From Mariprofundaceae bacterium (lineage in GTDB: Bacteria; Pseudomonadota; Zetaproteobacteria; Mariprofundales; Mariprofundaceae), in NCBI GenBank assembly GCA_021772895.1, contig JAJFLC010000012.1:62001-126000 (forward strand): a stretch of DNA of 64,000 bases, given 5' to 3'. Made by a program: the position numbers and the translations under genes. This document shows, in pieces, positions 29,930 through 40,217 of the stretch; position 1 is the stretch's first letter; each line of letters begins with the position of its first letter. The notes under the pieces were generated by a model that did no database searches, was not told where the DNA came from, and saw only the letters and a list, made by a program, of their open reading frames with translations.

Positions 29930-30438
29930 CAACAAACTTACCGACACTCTCGCTCATCTGGGCCATGGATAAACAGCAACTCATTGGAAAAGATAATGCT
30001 CTGCCATGGCAACTCTCAGCAGATATGCAGTGGTTTCGCAAACAAACCATGGACAAGCCTATTCTAATGGGCCGGAAAACATTTGAATCGATTGGCAAGC
30101 CACTTCCGGGAAGAGAGAATATCGTTTTCACTCGGCAAACTGACCTGACCATTGATGGCTGCCATGTTGTAAACACACTTGCTGAGGCTAAAGCAGCTGT
30201 ACCTGATGCTGACGAGATCATGGTCATTGGTGGCTCTGAAATTTATGCATTGTTGTTACCTGATGCAGATCGCCTTTATTGCACCGTCATTCATGCTCTG
30301 TTTGAAGGTGATGCCTGGTTTCCTGAATTTGATAAATCCGATTGGCAGCAGGTTTTTTGTGAATACCATGATCCGGATGCAAACAATGATTATGCTTATA
30401 GCTTTATCATTTATGAGCGAGCCCACCCTGATACCTAA
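29926..30438 (+). CDS. folA: Dihydrofolate reductase
   Basis: DHFR motifs NALPWQLSADMQWFRKQT, MGRKTFESIGKPLPGR. Confidence 0.96.
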   Translation: MTTNLPTLSLIWAMDKQQLIGKDNALPWQLSADMQWFRKQTMDKPILMGRKTFESIGKPLPGRENIVFTRQTDLTIDGCHVVNTLAEAKAAVPDADEIMVIGGSEIYALLLPDADRLYCTVIHALFEGDAWFPEFDKSDWQQVFCEYHDPDANNDYAYSFIIYERAHPDT

Positions 30439-30493
30439 AAAATAACCAAACCTGTGTTAGCCATTTGAAATACAGGACGTTAGTTTAGCCGAC

Positions 30494-31420
30494 ATGAAGA
30501 TATTACGTTCATGGGATGATGCAAAAGCATATGTCGCCGCAAAAAACGGTGCTGTCACCATCGGTAATTTTGATGGTGTGCATTTAGGCCATCAGCAGGT
30601 ACTGGCTGAGTTAAGAGGCCATGCTCTGGCTGTAGATGGCCCATCTGTTGTTGTCACTTTTGAACCACATCCCCGTGCTGTACTTTTTCCTGATGAATCC
30701 CCGCGTAGGTTGTGCCATTTACACGAACGCCTTGAACTCCTGCGTGATGCCGGGGCAGATGTGGTTTTTCTGTTGGCCTTTAACAAGGAACTGGCTGGCT
30801 GGACTGCCGACAAGTTTATGCAAACATTGCACAACACATTCGGTTTCAAACACATCCATGTCGGTTATGATTTTGCATTTGGTCGCAACCGGGCAGGCCA
30901 CTCAGATGATCTGCGCAAAATGGGTGATGAAGAATCATTCACCGTGAGTGAGGCTGCGGCATTTGAGATGTATGATGCAGTGGTGTCATCGAGCCGGATT
31001 CGCTCCGCCATTGAAGCGGCAGACTTTGATCTTGCTAAAAGCTTGCTTGGTCGTCTTTATTCGATTTCAGGCCATGTAATGCACGGCGATAAACGGGGCC
31101 GGAAAATTGGATTTCCAACCGCCAATCTCGATGTGGCAGATCTTTCCCACCCGCCTGCAGGCATTTATGCCGCACGTGCACACCACAAAGGAAAAATTTG
31201 GAATAGCGCGGTATATTTAGGATATCGCCCCACCTTTGATGGCCGAACTCTGGTGCTCGAAGCGCATGTTCTGGATGAAAGTCCGGAACTTTATAATGAC
31301 CGTCTGGAAGTTGAATTTATCCAACGCGTTCGTGAAGACAGGACTTTTACAGGTGCGGATGACCTTGCCAGACAAATTGCAAAAGATTGTAACGCCGCCC
31401 GAAAAATCCTTAGTGTTTAA
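30494..31420 (+). CDS. ribF: Bifunctional riboflavin kinase/FAD synthetase
   Basis: TIGNFDGVHLGHQ; GRKIGFPTANLD. Confidence 0.96.
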   Translation: MKILRSWDDAKAYVAAKNGAVTIGNFDGVHLGHQQVLAELRGHALAVDGPSVVVTFEPHPRAVLFPDESPRRLCHLHERLELLRDAGADVVFLLAFNKELAGWTADKFMQTLHNTFGFKHIHVGYDFAFGRNRAGHSDDLRKMGDEESFTVSEAAAFEMYDAVVSSSRIRSAIEAADFDLAKSLLGRLYSISGHVMHGDKRGRKIGFPTANLDVADLSHPPAGIYAARAHHKGKIWNSAVYLGYRPTFDGRTLVLEAHVLDESPELYNDRLEVEFIQRVREDRTFTGADDLARQIAKDCNAARKILSV

Positions 31421-31586
31421 GGTGCTTTTTAAAAAGAAAACACGAGAATAAGACAAAAACCGAAAAGTTCCCTATGCTTCGTCCACTTTAAGAAGATTTT
31501 AAAAGAAACAGCTTGAAAAGCATCTCTGAAAAGTCCATTCATACCCTTTTCAAATACGCAAAAAAGTAGTTTCTTTCGATTGGAGC

Positions 31587-34397
31587 ATGATCTTGTCTGA
31601 CCAGGAAAAGTTTGATTACCGTCCCACCGTCTTTTTACCAAAGACCGACTTCCCCATGCGTGGCAACCTGCCAATAAACGAGCCAAAACGTCTGGAAAAA
31701 TGGGAGAGTGAGGATCTCTACGCCCAAATTCGTGAAGCCCGCAAAGATGCGCCGAAGTTCACCCTTCATGATGGCCCTCCCTATGCCAACGGCAACATCC
31801 ATATGGGTCACGCGGTGAACAAAGTGCTCAAAGATATCGTCGTTCGCTCCCGCACCATGATGGGTTTTGATGCGCCTTACGTGCCGGGCTGGGATTGTCA
31901 TGGTCTACCGATTGAATTAAAAGTTGAAGAGAAGTTCAAGAAAAAGAAACGCAAAAAAGAAGATATTTCCGATGCTGAATTTCGTGCTGAATGCCGCGAA
32001 TACGCCAAAGGCCAAATTGATATCCAACGCGAAGAGTTCAAACGCCTTGGCATCACTGGCGACTGGGAAAACCCTTATGTGACCATGGATTTTGCTTTTG
32101 AAGCCAACACCGTTCGCGAAATCGGTAAGTTCCTTGAAAATGGTGGTTTGTACAAAGGTGCCAAACCTGTGCACTGGTGTGTGTCCTGTGCCACGGCTTT
32201 GGCAGAAGCCGAAGTGGAACATGAAGATCATACGTCCCACTCGATCTTTGTGAAATTCAAAGCCGGTGAAGATTTAACCGATATCAATCCAGCCCTAACG
32301 GCCGAAACATCTGTGGTCATTTGGACAACCACACCCTGGACCATCCCTGCAAACCTGGCAGTTTCGGCAGGCCCAGATCTTGATTATATCGCCATGCGTA
32401 TCACCGATGCAAAAGAGAATGCCAACCTTAAAGCAGGTGAAATCATTTTGCTTGCAGAAACGCTTGCAGAAGCTGTGTTGCTAGATATCGGCGTTGAAGC
32501 TGAAACCATCGCAATGTTCAAAGGTTCCGTATTAGAAAACCGGAAATTCCGTCATCCCTATTTGGATCAGGATGCCCCTGTGTTGCTGGGTAATCATGTC
32601 ACTTTGGATGCGGGTACGGGTTTTGTTCACACCGCCCCTGGCCACGGCCAGGACGATTACGAAGTTTCATTAAAATATGGCATCCAGGCTTTTAATCCTG
32701 TGAATGATCACGGTATTTTTGAGCCCGCCACACCTGTTGTTGAAGGCCATCATGTATACAAAGCCAATGCCGTGATGGTTGAGCATTTGCAAAACTGCGG
32801 CGCATTGTTGGCAACAGCGCAGATTCGTCATGCTTACCCTCATTGCTGGCGCTGCCACAAACCACTCATCTTCCGTGCGACACCCCAGTGGTTTATTTCC
32901 ATGGCTAACAATAATTTGCGCAACAAGGCATTGGCCGCCATCAAAGCAACAGCGTGGACACCTGCCTGGGGTGAGAATCGTATTCGCAGCATGATTGAGC
33001 AACGCCCGGACTGGTGTGTTTCTCGCCAACGTAATTGGGGTGTGCCTATCACCGTCATTCGTTGTACCTGTGGCTCCCATGCCGTGACCACATCCGAAGT
33101 GGTGGAAGGCATTGCCAAACAGGTAGAACAAGCTGGCGCAGATGTCTGGTTTGCCAAAGATGCGGCTGACTTTCTGCCCAAAGCTGTGACCTGCCCTGAT
33201 TGTGGTGCCACAAATAGTGACGGAACAACATTTGAAAAAGAAACCGATATTCTGGATGTCTGGTTTGATTCAGGCTGTACCCACGCTTGTGTATTGGAGC
33301 AACGTGAAAACTTGCAATCACCTGCTGATTTATACTTGGAAGGAAGTGACCAACATCGCGGTTGGTTCCAGTCTTCATTGCTCGAATCCATTGGCACGCG
33401 TGATGTCGCACCATTCAAAGCTGTGTTAACCCATGGTTTCCTCATTGATAAAAGTGGCGACAAAATGTCTAAATCAAGAGGCAATGGCATCGAGCCTCAA
33501 AAAATCATCAACCAAATGGGTGCTGATATTCTTCGCTTGTGGGTGGCTTCAGCCGACTATTCAGCCGACATCACCATCGCAGACGAAGTCTTAAAACAAA
33601 CAGCAGAATCGTACCGCCGCATTCGTAATACGATTCGTTTCTTGTTGAGCAATCTTGAAAACTTTGATGTCAGAAAATCTATACCGCTTGCAGAGCGTAA
33701 CCCCTTGGATTTATGGGCGATGCATCGATTGGCAGACGTTTCAAACAATGTGCGCACCGCATTTGATCATTATCATTTCCACCAAATTCACCAGGAAATA
33801 TACCATTTCTGCTCGGTTGATTTGGGTGGTTTTTACCTTGATGCCATCAAAGACCGTTTGTATTGTGATGCCTCAAACTCAACACGTCGTTTGTCTGCAC
33901 AATCAAGTTTGTATGATATTGCGCATAGTTTGGTGCGTTTGATTGCACCGATTGTGCCCATGACGGCTGAAGAAATGTGGACATTTTTGCCCGGCACAAC
34001 AGAAAAAAGCATTCATTTGCAAACATTCATTAACGTTGCCGATGTCAATATTGATGAAGCTGCCTGGAAAGCATTTTTTAATATGCGTGAGCAAGTCAAC
34101 ACAGCCATGGATATCGCTAAAAAAGACAAAGTGATTGGTTCGTCGGTTGCAGCAACAGTCACCATTCCAAACCTGGATATGACTTTTGCTGAAAGTTTAG
34201 GTGAAAACTACGAGCAACTGTTGATTGTGGCTCAGGCAAAAGCAGGTGATTCACTTGTCATTGAAGCAACGGATGGTATCAAATGCCCGCGTTGTTATGT
34301 CGTGAGTTCACCAGCGCACCCAGCGCATGAAGTTCACCATGAGCTTTGCCCACGTTGTTTTGACGTGGTTGCAAACGAAACAGTGCTCAGCACATGA
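31587..34397 (+). CDS. ileS: Isoleucyl-tRNA synthetase
   Basis: HMGH and KMSKSRGN signatures; C-terminal zinc-binding CPRC..CPRC. Confidence 0.98.
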   Translation: MILSDQEKFDYRPTVFLPKTDFPMRGNLPINEPKRLEKWESEDLYAQIREARKDAPKFTLHDGPPYANGNIHMGHAVNKVLKDIVVRSRTMMGFDAPYVPGWDCHGLPIELKVEEKFKKKKRKKEDISDAEFRAECREYAKGQIDIQREEFKRLGITGDWENPYVTMDFAFEANTVREIGKFLENGGLYKGAKPVHWCVSCATALAEAEVEHEDHTSHSIFVKFKAGEDLTDINPALTAETSVVIWTTTPWTIPANLAVSAGPDLDYIAMRITDAKENANLKAGEIILLAETLAEAVLLDIGVEAETIAMFKGSVLENRKFRHPYLDQDAPVLLGNHVTLDAGTGFVHTAPGHGQDDYEVSLKYGIQAFNPVNDHGIFEPATPVVEGHHVYKANAVMVEHLQNCGALLATAQIRHAYPHCWRCHKPLIFRATPQWFISMANNNLRNKALAAIKATAWTPAWGENRIRSMIEQRPDWCVSRQRNWGVPITVIRCTCGSHAVTTSEVVEGIAKQVEQAGADVWFAKDAADFLPKAVTCPDCGATNSDGTTFEKETDILDVWFDSGCTHACVLEQRENLQSPADLYLEGSDQHRGWFQSSLLESIGTRDVAPFKAVLTHGFLIDKSGDKMSKSRGNGIEPQKIINQMGADILRLWVASADYSADITIADEVLKQTAESYRRIRNTIRFLLSNLENFDVRKSIPLAERNPLDLWAMHRLADVSNNVRTAFDHYHFHQIHQEIYHFCSVDLGGFYLDAIKDRLYCDASNSTRRLSAQSSLYDIAHSLVRLIAPIVPMTAEEMWTFLPGTTEKSIHLQTFINVADVNIDEAAWKAFFNMREQVNTAMDIAKKDKVIGSSVAATVTIPNLDMTFAESLGENYEQLLIVAQAKAGDSLVIEATDGIKCPRCYVVSSPAHPAHEVHHELCPRCFDVVANETVLST

Positions 34398-34882
34398 TAA
34401 ATCGCACATGGCAACAACTTGCCCTATTGATAATTTTGCTTGCCGCCGATCAGCTGAGTAAATGGTGGATCGAACAACAATCACCATTTTTTCATTACGC
34501 AGTGATTGATGGCTATTTTAATATCATCAAAACACATAATTTTGGTGTTGCCTTTGCCATGTTTGCTGATTGGGATTCGGCATGGCGAACCCATACACTG
34601 CTTGCAGTAACAATCAGTATTGCGCTTGTGGTGAGCCTCTGGTGGTGGCGAGAACGCAACAAAAAAGGACTGGAACCATGGTTATTGATACTGATTCTAA
34701 CCGGTGCCATCGGAAATATTTGGGATCGCATGCAATTGGGTTACGTAGTCGATTTTATTGACTGGTATGTGCGTATCGATGGCACAGAATATCACTGGCC
34801 TGCTTTCAATATTGCAGATGCCTGCATCAGTGTTTCTGTTGTTTTACTGTTAATCACCAGTTTCAAAAAAACTAGTGCTTGA
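34394..34882 (+). CDS. lspA: Lipoprotein signal peptidase
   Basis: AADQLSKWW, HNFGVAFAMF, VVDFIDWYV, FNIADACIS motifs. Confidence 0.95.
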   Translation: MINRTWQQLALLIILLAADQLSKWWIEQQSPFFHYAVIDGYFNIIKTHNFGVAFAMFADWDSAWRTHTLLAVTISIALVVSLWWWRERNKKGLEPWLLILILTGAIGNIWDRMQLGYVVDFIDWYVRIDGTEYHWPAFNIADACISVSVVLLLITSFKKTSA

Positions 34883-34900
34883 TTTGAAACGCTAACAACC

Positions 34901-35818
34901 GTGCCCTTCTACCGTAGCTGGGCTGCATTTGCGCTATTCTCTGCTGCCAGTTTTGCGATCATGGCTGCCTTTGTTCGATTAGCAAGCGAATCTCTGCCAC
35001 AAAGTGAAGTGGTGTTTTTTCGTAATTTCATGGCATTACTGATACTTCTGCCCCTGCTATATCATAAAAAAATATCACTAAAAACATCACACTTTGGGCT
35101 TCATCTACTGCGCACCCTGATTGGACTCAGCGCCATGTATCTCTATTTCTACGCACTTTTTCATCTACCATTGGCCGATGCACTTCTGCTGAATTACACC
35201 TCTCCTCTATTTATAACCCTGTTTGCCGTATTGTGGCTCAAAGAACGCTGGACAAAAAACAGACAAATCGCCGCTGTGATCGGGCTGATTGGTGTTGCGC
35301 TTCTGTTCCACCCATCCTCAAACATTGCATCACTTGCTGGGGTGTTAGGACTTGTATCCGGAGCCTTTGCAGGCTTGGCGCTGACCATGGTGAAAAAACT
35401 CTCAAAAACAGAGCCGGGATTGCGTATCGTGGTGATGTTTGCGCTGGGTGGCAGCATCATTTCATTCATACCCATGCTCTGGACATTCCAATGGCCTTCG
35501 CAAGAGGCTTGGGGCTGGCTTATTGCCATGGGTTTATTTGGGAGCCTTGCCCAACTAGGCCTGACCCGGGCGTACCAACTGGCACCAGCCTCACAGGTTT
35601 CATCCATGAGCTACACCAGCCTTCTATTTGCTGGCGTGATTGGTTTTTTATTCTGGAATGAAAGTCCTGATCTATTGGGGCTTCTTGGGGGCTGTATTAT
35701 TATTGCTGCCGGCATCACCGTTGCACGTGAGCATCCTGAACCTGCGCCAGAACCTCCCGGTTCTGTCCCGATCGTTGAATCTGAAGCTGACTTTAAATCA
35801 GATAAGACACGCCTGTGA
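34901..35818 (+). CDS. DMT-family (EamA) transporter
   Basis: 10 TM, two EamA repeats; GTG start. Confidence 0.85.
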   Translation: MPFYRSWAAFALFSAASFAIMAAFVRLASESLPQSEVVFFRNFMALLILLPLLYHKKISLKTSHFGLHLLRTLIGLSAMYLYFYALFHLPLADALLLNYTSPLFITLFAVLWLKERWTKNRQIAAVIGLIGVALLFHPSSNIASLAGVLGLVSGAFAGLALTMVKKLSKTEPGLRIVVMFALGGSIISFIPMLWTFQWPSQEAWGWLIAMGLFGSLAQLGLTRAYQLAPASQVSSMSYTSLLFAGVIGFLFWNESPDLLGLLGGCIIIAAGITVAREHPEPAPEPPGSVPIVESEADFKSDKTRL

Positions 35819-35989
35819 TGTGAGACAATAACCGCATAACCTCTTTCACATCGACCACACAGGCAGGTTACAATCCGAACAGCGCGAATGGCAAAAACTT
35901 TCGCACCGATCGCGAATGTTTGGGTATTAAGATTGAGTTTTAATGGCGTTTATCAACGTCGCCATGTTAACATGATATTTTCAGAACTC

Positions 35990-37384
35990 TTATGCTACAG
36001 AACGAAGTGACGCCATACCTCTGCGAATGCGCTCAAGCGATTCATCTTTGCCCAGCAGCTCGAGTGTTAAGTCAATCGGAGGTGAAACCGGGCCTCCGGA
36101 AACCAGAATACGGACGGGTTGAGCAAGTTTTCCCATATTCATTTCTGCTGCTTCACAAATAGATGCGATCAGCCCATGTGCCAATTCGCCCCGCCATTCG
36201 GAGAGTCCTTCTGCCTGTACCACAAAAGCCTCAAGCAACGGCCATGTTCCATCTTTGAAATTTTTCTTCACCGCTTTTTCATCATATTCCATCGGAGCCT
36301 GATAGAAAAAGCGAGCACCCTCTGCCAAATCAAGCAGGTTCTTTGATCGCTCCTGCAGGCTTGCAATTACAGGCACCAGATCAGGGCCGTTTGACACATC
36401 CCCTTCCAATAAACGTGTAATTTCAACAACCAGATCCGCCGGAGCAGATTCCCGCAGATAGTGACCATTCAGCCAATCCAATTTTTGCTGATCAAAACGT
36501 GCAGCCGCTTTGCCTACCTGCGCCAAATCAAATAACTCAATCAAACGTGCTTCGGAGAAAACTTCTTCATCACCATACGACCAGCCAAGACGAGCCAGAT
36601 AGTTGTTAACCGCATGTGGCAAATAACCCTTCTCCCGATATTCCGTAATTGCCACCGCCCCATGACGTTTGGACATCTTGGCCCCATCAGGGCCATGAAT
36701 GAGAGGAATATGGGCAAATTCTGGTATCGGCAAACTCAACGCTTCATAAAGCTGAATTTGACGCGGTGTGTTATTCAAATGATCTGAACCCCGCACCACA
36801 TGAGAAATACCCATATCCGCATCATCAACAACTACAGCCAGATTATACGTTGGCGTCCCGTCTGAACGCATAATAATAAGGTCATCCAGCTCCTTATTCG
36901 GAAAACAAACATCGCCCAGCACTAAATCTTTTACCCATGTCTCGCCCTCATCGGGGGAGCGAAAACGAACCACATAAGGTGCATTTTCAGCATGTTCTGC
37001 ACGATTTCGACAACGACCATCATACATCGCCTTCTGACCAGCAACACGCTGCGCTTCACGCATCACATCCAGTTCATCTCTCGTGCAATAACACTTATAT
37101 GCCTTACCCTCTGCCAACAGCTTCTCTACAGCGGCCACATGCTGTGTCTCCCGGGCACTCTGGAAAACAGGTTCACCGTCCCAATCCAGACCCAGCCATT
37201 TCAGACCATCAAGGATCACCGCAGTTGCCTCATCAGTAGAACGCTCACGATCAGTATCCTCGATGCGCAATACAAATTCACCGCCGAAATGACGCGCATA
37301 AAGCCATGAAAAAAGCGCCGTACGGGCGCCCCCAATATGCAACATACCAGTAGGTGATGGGGCAAAACGAGTGCGGACTGTCAT
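35990..37384 (-). CDS. gltX: Glutamyl-tRNA synthetase
   Basis: RFAPSPTGMLHIGGARTALF; KMSKRHG. Confidence 0.97.
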   Translation of the reverse strand: MTVRTRFAPSPTGMLHIGGARTALFSWLYARHFGGEFVLRIEDTDRERSTDEATAVILDGLKWLGLDWDGEPVFQSARETQHVAAVEKLLAEGKAYKCYCTRDELDVMREAQRVAGQKAMYDGRCRNRAEHAENAPYVVRFRSPDEGETWVKDLVLGDVCFPNKELDDLIIMRSDGTPTYNLAVVVDDADMGISHVVRGSDHLNNTPRQIQLYEALSLPIPEFAHIPLIHGPDGAKMSKRHGAVAITEYREKGYLPHAVNNYLARLGWSYGDEEVFSEARLIELFDLAQVGKAAARFDQQKLDWLNGHYLRESAPADLVVEITRLLEGDVSNGPDLVPVIASLQERSKNLLDLAEGARFFYQAPMEYDEKAVKKNFKDGTWPLLEAFVVQAEGLSEWRGELAHGLIASICEAAEMNMGKLAQPVRILVSGGPVSPPIDLTLELLGKDESLERIRRGMASLRSVA

Positions 37385-37452
37385 GTTTAATATCTCCGAA
37401 GGCCAGAATTTAAGGACTGCAAATCTAACGTGCCTTCTACAAAGCGAAAGGA

Positions 37453-40212
37453 CTAGGGTATCGTAACAATGCCAATGCCACTCGTGCTGCTTGAACTTCG
37501 ATGCTGCTTACCTGGCCACACCGGAAAAATGCGTGTACGTGATATACCACGACCCACTAAAAACTTCTCAATTAACTGCTGAGTATAACGGGCACGCTCA
37601 ATCTGTTTTGCAGCCTGTAATGACGCGTTCAATTGCGGTTTAAGCTCCACTGCCTGTTTGGGATTTTTTTTCATCTCCCGAATAACATTTCTAAGCCGAA
37701 CACGTTCATTTTGTGAGAGTGAGCCACGTCCGTGCAGCCGAATAGACGATAGCAAGCGACCTCTAGTAACATCTACGGATTTGGTAAAATGTCCCTGATT
37801 AGCCATCTCCAATTTCATCGCCTGTATCAACGCGTCACCCAGCACATTGCCAACCGCGCCCTCTGCCTGCAAAGGAACACGCAAACGAACCGCTCCAGCC
37901 TTTTGTAACGAAAGAAAGATGTCATGCACATTAAAACCGACACGCGAAAGAAGCGGATCATTTGAAGTAAGAACAGGCCCCAAAAGACCATGTTGAAGAC
38001 GCAGATAACCCAACCCCTTGTACGGTCCGGTTTCCGACTTTTGTAAAGCGATGTCGGCATAAAGCCGACCACGCACAAATTCAGGCATGCCGGAAACTTT
38101 CAACCAATCATTCATGAAAAATGGCAACACATCACGAATCCATATTTTTGCCTTATTTAATTCTGGCATGGCTGAGACCCACATCAACTGACCTTTCATA
38201 ACAAAGGAGCCACCGCCCAACACTGCATTCATCTCGACAGGAGCAGCCAAACCCGGACGGAAGTTTTTAACGGAAATTTCAGCATTTTGCGCCCAAATAG
38301 CATCCGCATGCCCCACACTAATGCGCCCTTTACGCAACAATAATTCCTGAATGTGCCAAGCCTCTGCACTCACATCTTTGCTCGCAGCATCCGCTACGTC
38401 TATCGCACCCACCCCTTCGTTCATCTCAGATTGATGCAGAGGGTGAAGTGCTGTCTGATACTTCCACCCTTGTACATCCACCTGCCGAATGTTCTGCTCC
38501 TGCAATCCTGAACCGATTTTATCGAGCCCAATCTTCACCGCTTTTGCATACCACTGCTCACCGTCATATTGTAAATGCGCATCCGTAACAGATGCTTCGC
38601 CGCTGGCTTCCCAAACGGCAGAATCCACTGCAAGGTGTAACTGTAAATCCACATCACCTGAAATTCCGCTGGCATCTCTTCGGATCATTTCCGGTAACAA
38701 GGATCTGAAACGTACCAGCCCGGCTTTTTTTGCTTTTATTTCGAACTTAAGCCCCCGCTCACCTGTGCTTCCCAATATGCCAGCCCCGGACACACTCCAA
38801 TTCTCAGCCAGTGCCTCACCATCCGAAGCCAATGTCTGTAACTTCAGTTGCAGCTTTCCATTTCTTTTCAAGCTGCCGCCACCTTCCAGCATCGGTAAAT
38901 TAAGAAACCCTTTAGATAAGCGAATATTGGGCGTGATCTGATTTAAATTTATTTTATCGACATCCACGGCCCATGCCTGATGTGTCGATTTAAGCGTAGA
39001 TTTAAAAGAACCTGCATCAATCACAGGATTCCCGCTCATTAATTTTACCTCTTTTGCATAAAAATGACGCCCCGGCCACCGCACGCGTGCATTTGCAATT
39101 TGAATCGATTCCATACGCCATTCTGAAAATGCCTCTCTTACCGAGGCCTCTCTACGATAGCTGATATGACTCACTTTCGCTTCAGTGGTCGCCATCTTCC
39201 ATTGCTTCAGATTTCCGGATAATTGCAAAGGCCCGGCAAGCCTGCCAGCAACCAGTTTATGCCCCTGAAACTCTGGAAGCTGACTTGAAAACATCGCCAG
39301 AGGCCAATCAACAGAAACAACATCTCCGTGCCACTTCCCACCGACTAACGTTCCACCCCAAACAAGACTTCCGCTCTTATTCTGATTTGTTAGATCCTGA
39401 ATCTCCGTTTCACCGTTGATAATATATGAAGCCTGATCATCTCTTTTTTGTTTCCAATTCACCTGTCCATTTAATTCTCCCGGCAAAGCGGTCAAACCAA
39501 GGATTTTGTCCAAAAAGTCTGACGCATCCAAATCTTTCCAAATAAGGCTACCACCAACAACATAACTCGCTTCGCCTTTTAGAACTTCATCAGTCTCCAG
39601 CTTTATCTCGCTACCCAGCCAATGTGCCAAACCTTCCACATGTCTCATCCCGGAAGTACGACTGCTTTCCAAATGCGCAAGGTTTATAGTGCTGGATTGA
39701 TGCGGAAAAAAATTTCCGGCTTCTGGCAACAACTCAAAGTCAAGATCATAAAGGCCAATACGTTGCGCTGAATTCCATAATTGGTGGAACAAAACCGGCA
39801 TCCATGCAGTTTCATGTGCCTGTATTCCTTTCAAAGCAGTGGCTGTCAAACTGATATGCGCGCCTCTTATCTCAACGTACGCCACCGCTGGCTCTTTGCC
39901 AGACAGTGAAGAAAGGTTGCCATGGAGTGAGACAACTGGCACAGAAAGCTTTGCATGTTCACTATTTAGGCGAACATCAATCAATGTCAGCACTCCCTTT
40001 AACATACGATAACGAACATCACCGATAGAAAGTTCTGATTCCTTTGCCCAGGAAGCAACAACTTTTTTCGCCTCCTGCTGAGCACTGACCTGCATGGCAA
40101 AATGTGTCGCAACCAGCATCAAAGAAAGCATCGCAATGCCCGCCAGATACCAGCGCGCAGCAGCAGACATTTTGCCTACTGGATGACTGATGAGAGGATG
40201 CCTTCGGATCAC
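37453..40212 (-). CDS. AsmA-like / DUF748-like envelope protein
   Basis: N-terminal TM, long beta-rich repeats; C-terminal RYTQQLIEKFLVGRGISRTRIF. Confidence 0.65.
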   Translation of the reverse strand: MIRRHPLISHPVGKMSAAARWYLAGIAMLSLMLVATHFAMQVSAQQEAKKVVASWAKESELSIGDVRYRMLKGVLTLIDVRLNSEHAKLSVPVVSLHGNLSSLSGKEPAVAYVEIRGAHISLTATALKGIQAHETAWMPVLFHQLWNSAQRIGLYDLDFELLPEAGNFFPHQSSTINLAHLESSRTSGMRHVEGLAHWLGSEIKLETDEVLKGEASYVVGGSLIWKDLDASDFLDKILGLTALPGELNGQVNWKQKRDDQASYIINGETEIQDLTNQNKSGSLVWGGTLVGGKWHGDVVSVDWPLAMFSSQLPEFQGHKLVAGRLAGPLQLSGNLKQWKMATTEAKVSHISYRREASVREAFSEWRMESIQIANARVRWPGRHFYAKEVKLMSGNPVIDAGSFKSTLKSTHQAWAVDVDKINLNQITPNIRLSKGFLNLPMLEGGGSLKRNGKLQLKLQTLASDGEALAENWSVSGAGILGSTGERGLKFEIKAKKAGLVRFRSLLPEMIRRDASGISGDVDLQLHLAVDSAVWEASGEASVTDAHLQYDGEQWYAKAVKIGLDKIGSGLQEQNIRQVDVQGWKYQTALHPLHQSEMNEGVGAIDVADAASKDVSAEAWHIQELLLRKGRISVGHADAIWAQNAEISVKNFRPGLAAPVEMNAVLGGGSFVMKGQLMWVSAMPELNKAKIWIRDVLPFFMNDWLKVSGMPEFVRGRLYADIALQKSETGPYKGLGYLRLQHGLLGPVLTSNDPLLSRVGFNVHDIFLSLQKAGAVRLRVPLQAEGAVGNVLGDALIQAMKLEMANQGHFTKSVDVTRGRLLSSIRLHGRGSLSQNERVRLRNVIREMKKNPKQAVELKPQLNASLQAAKQIERARYTQQLIEKFLVGRGISRTRIFPVWPGKQHRSSSSTSGIGIVTIP

Positions 40213-40217
40213 AGAGC

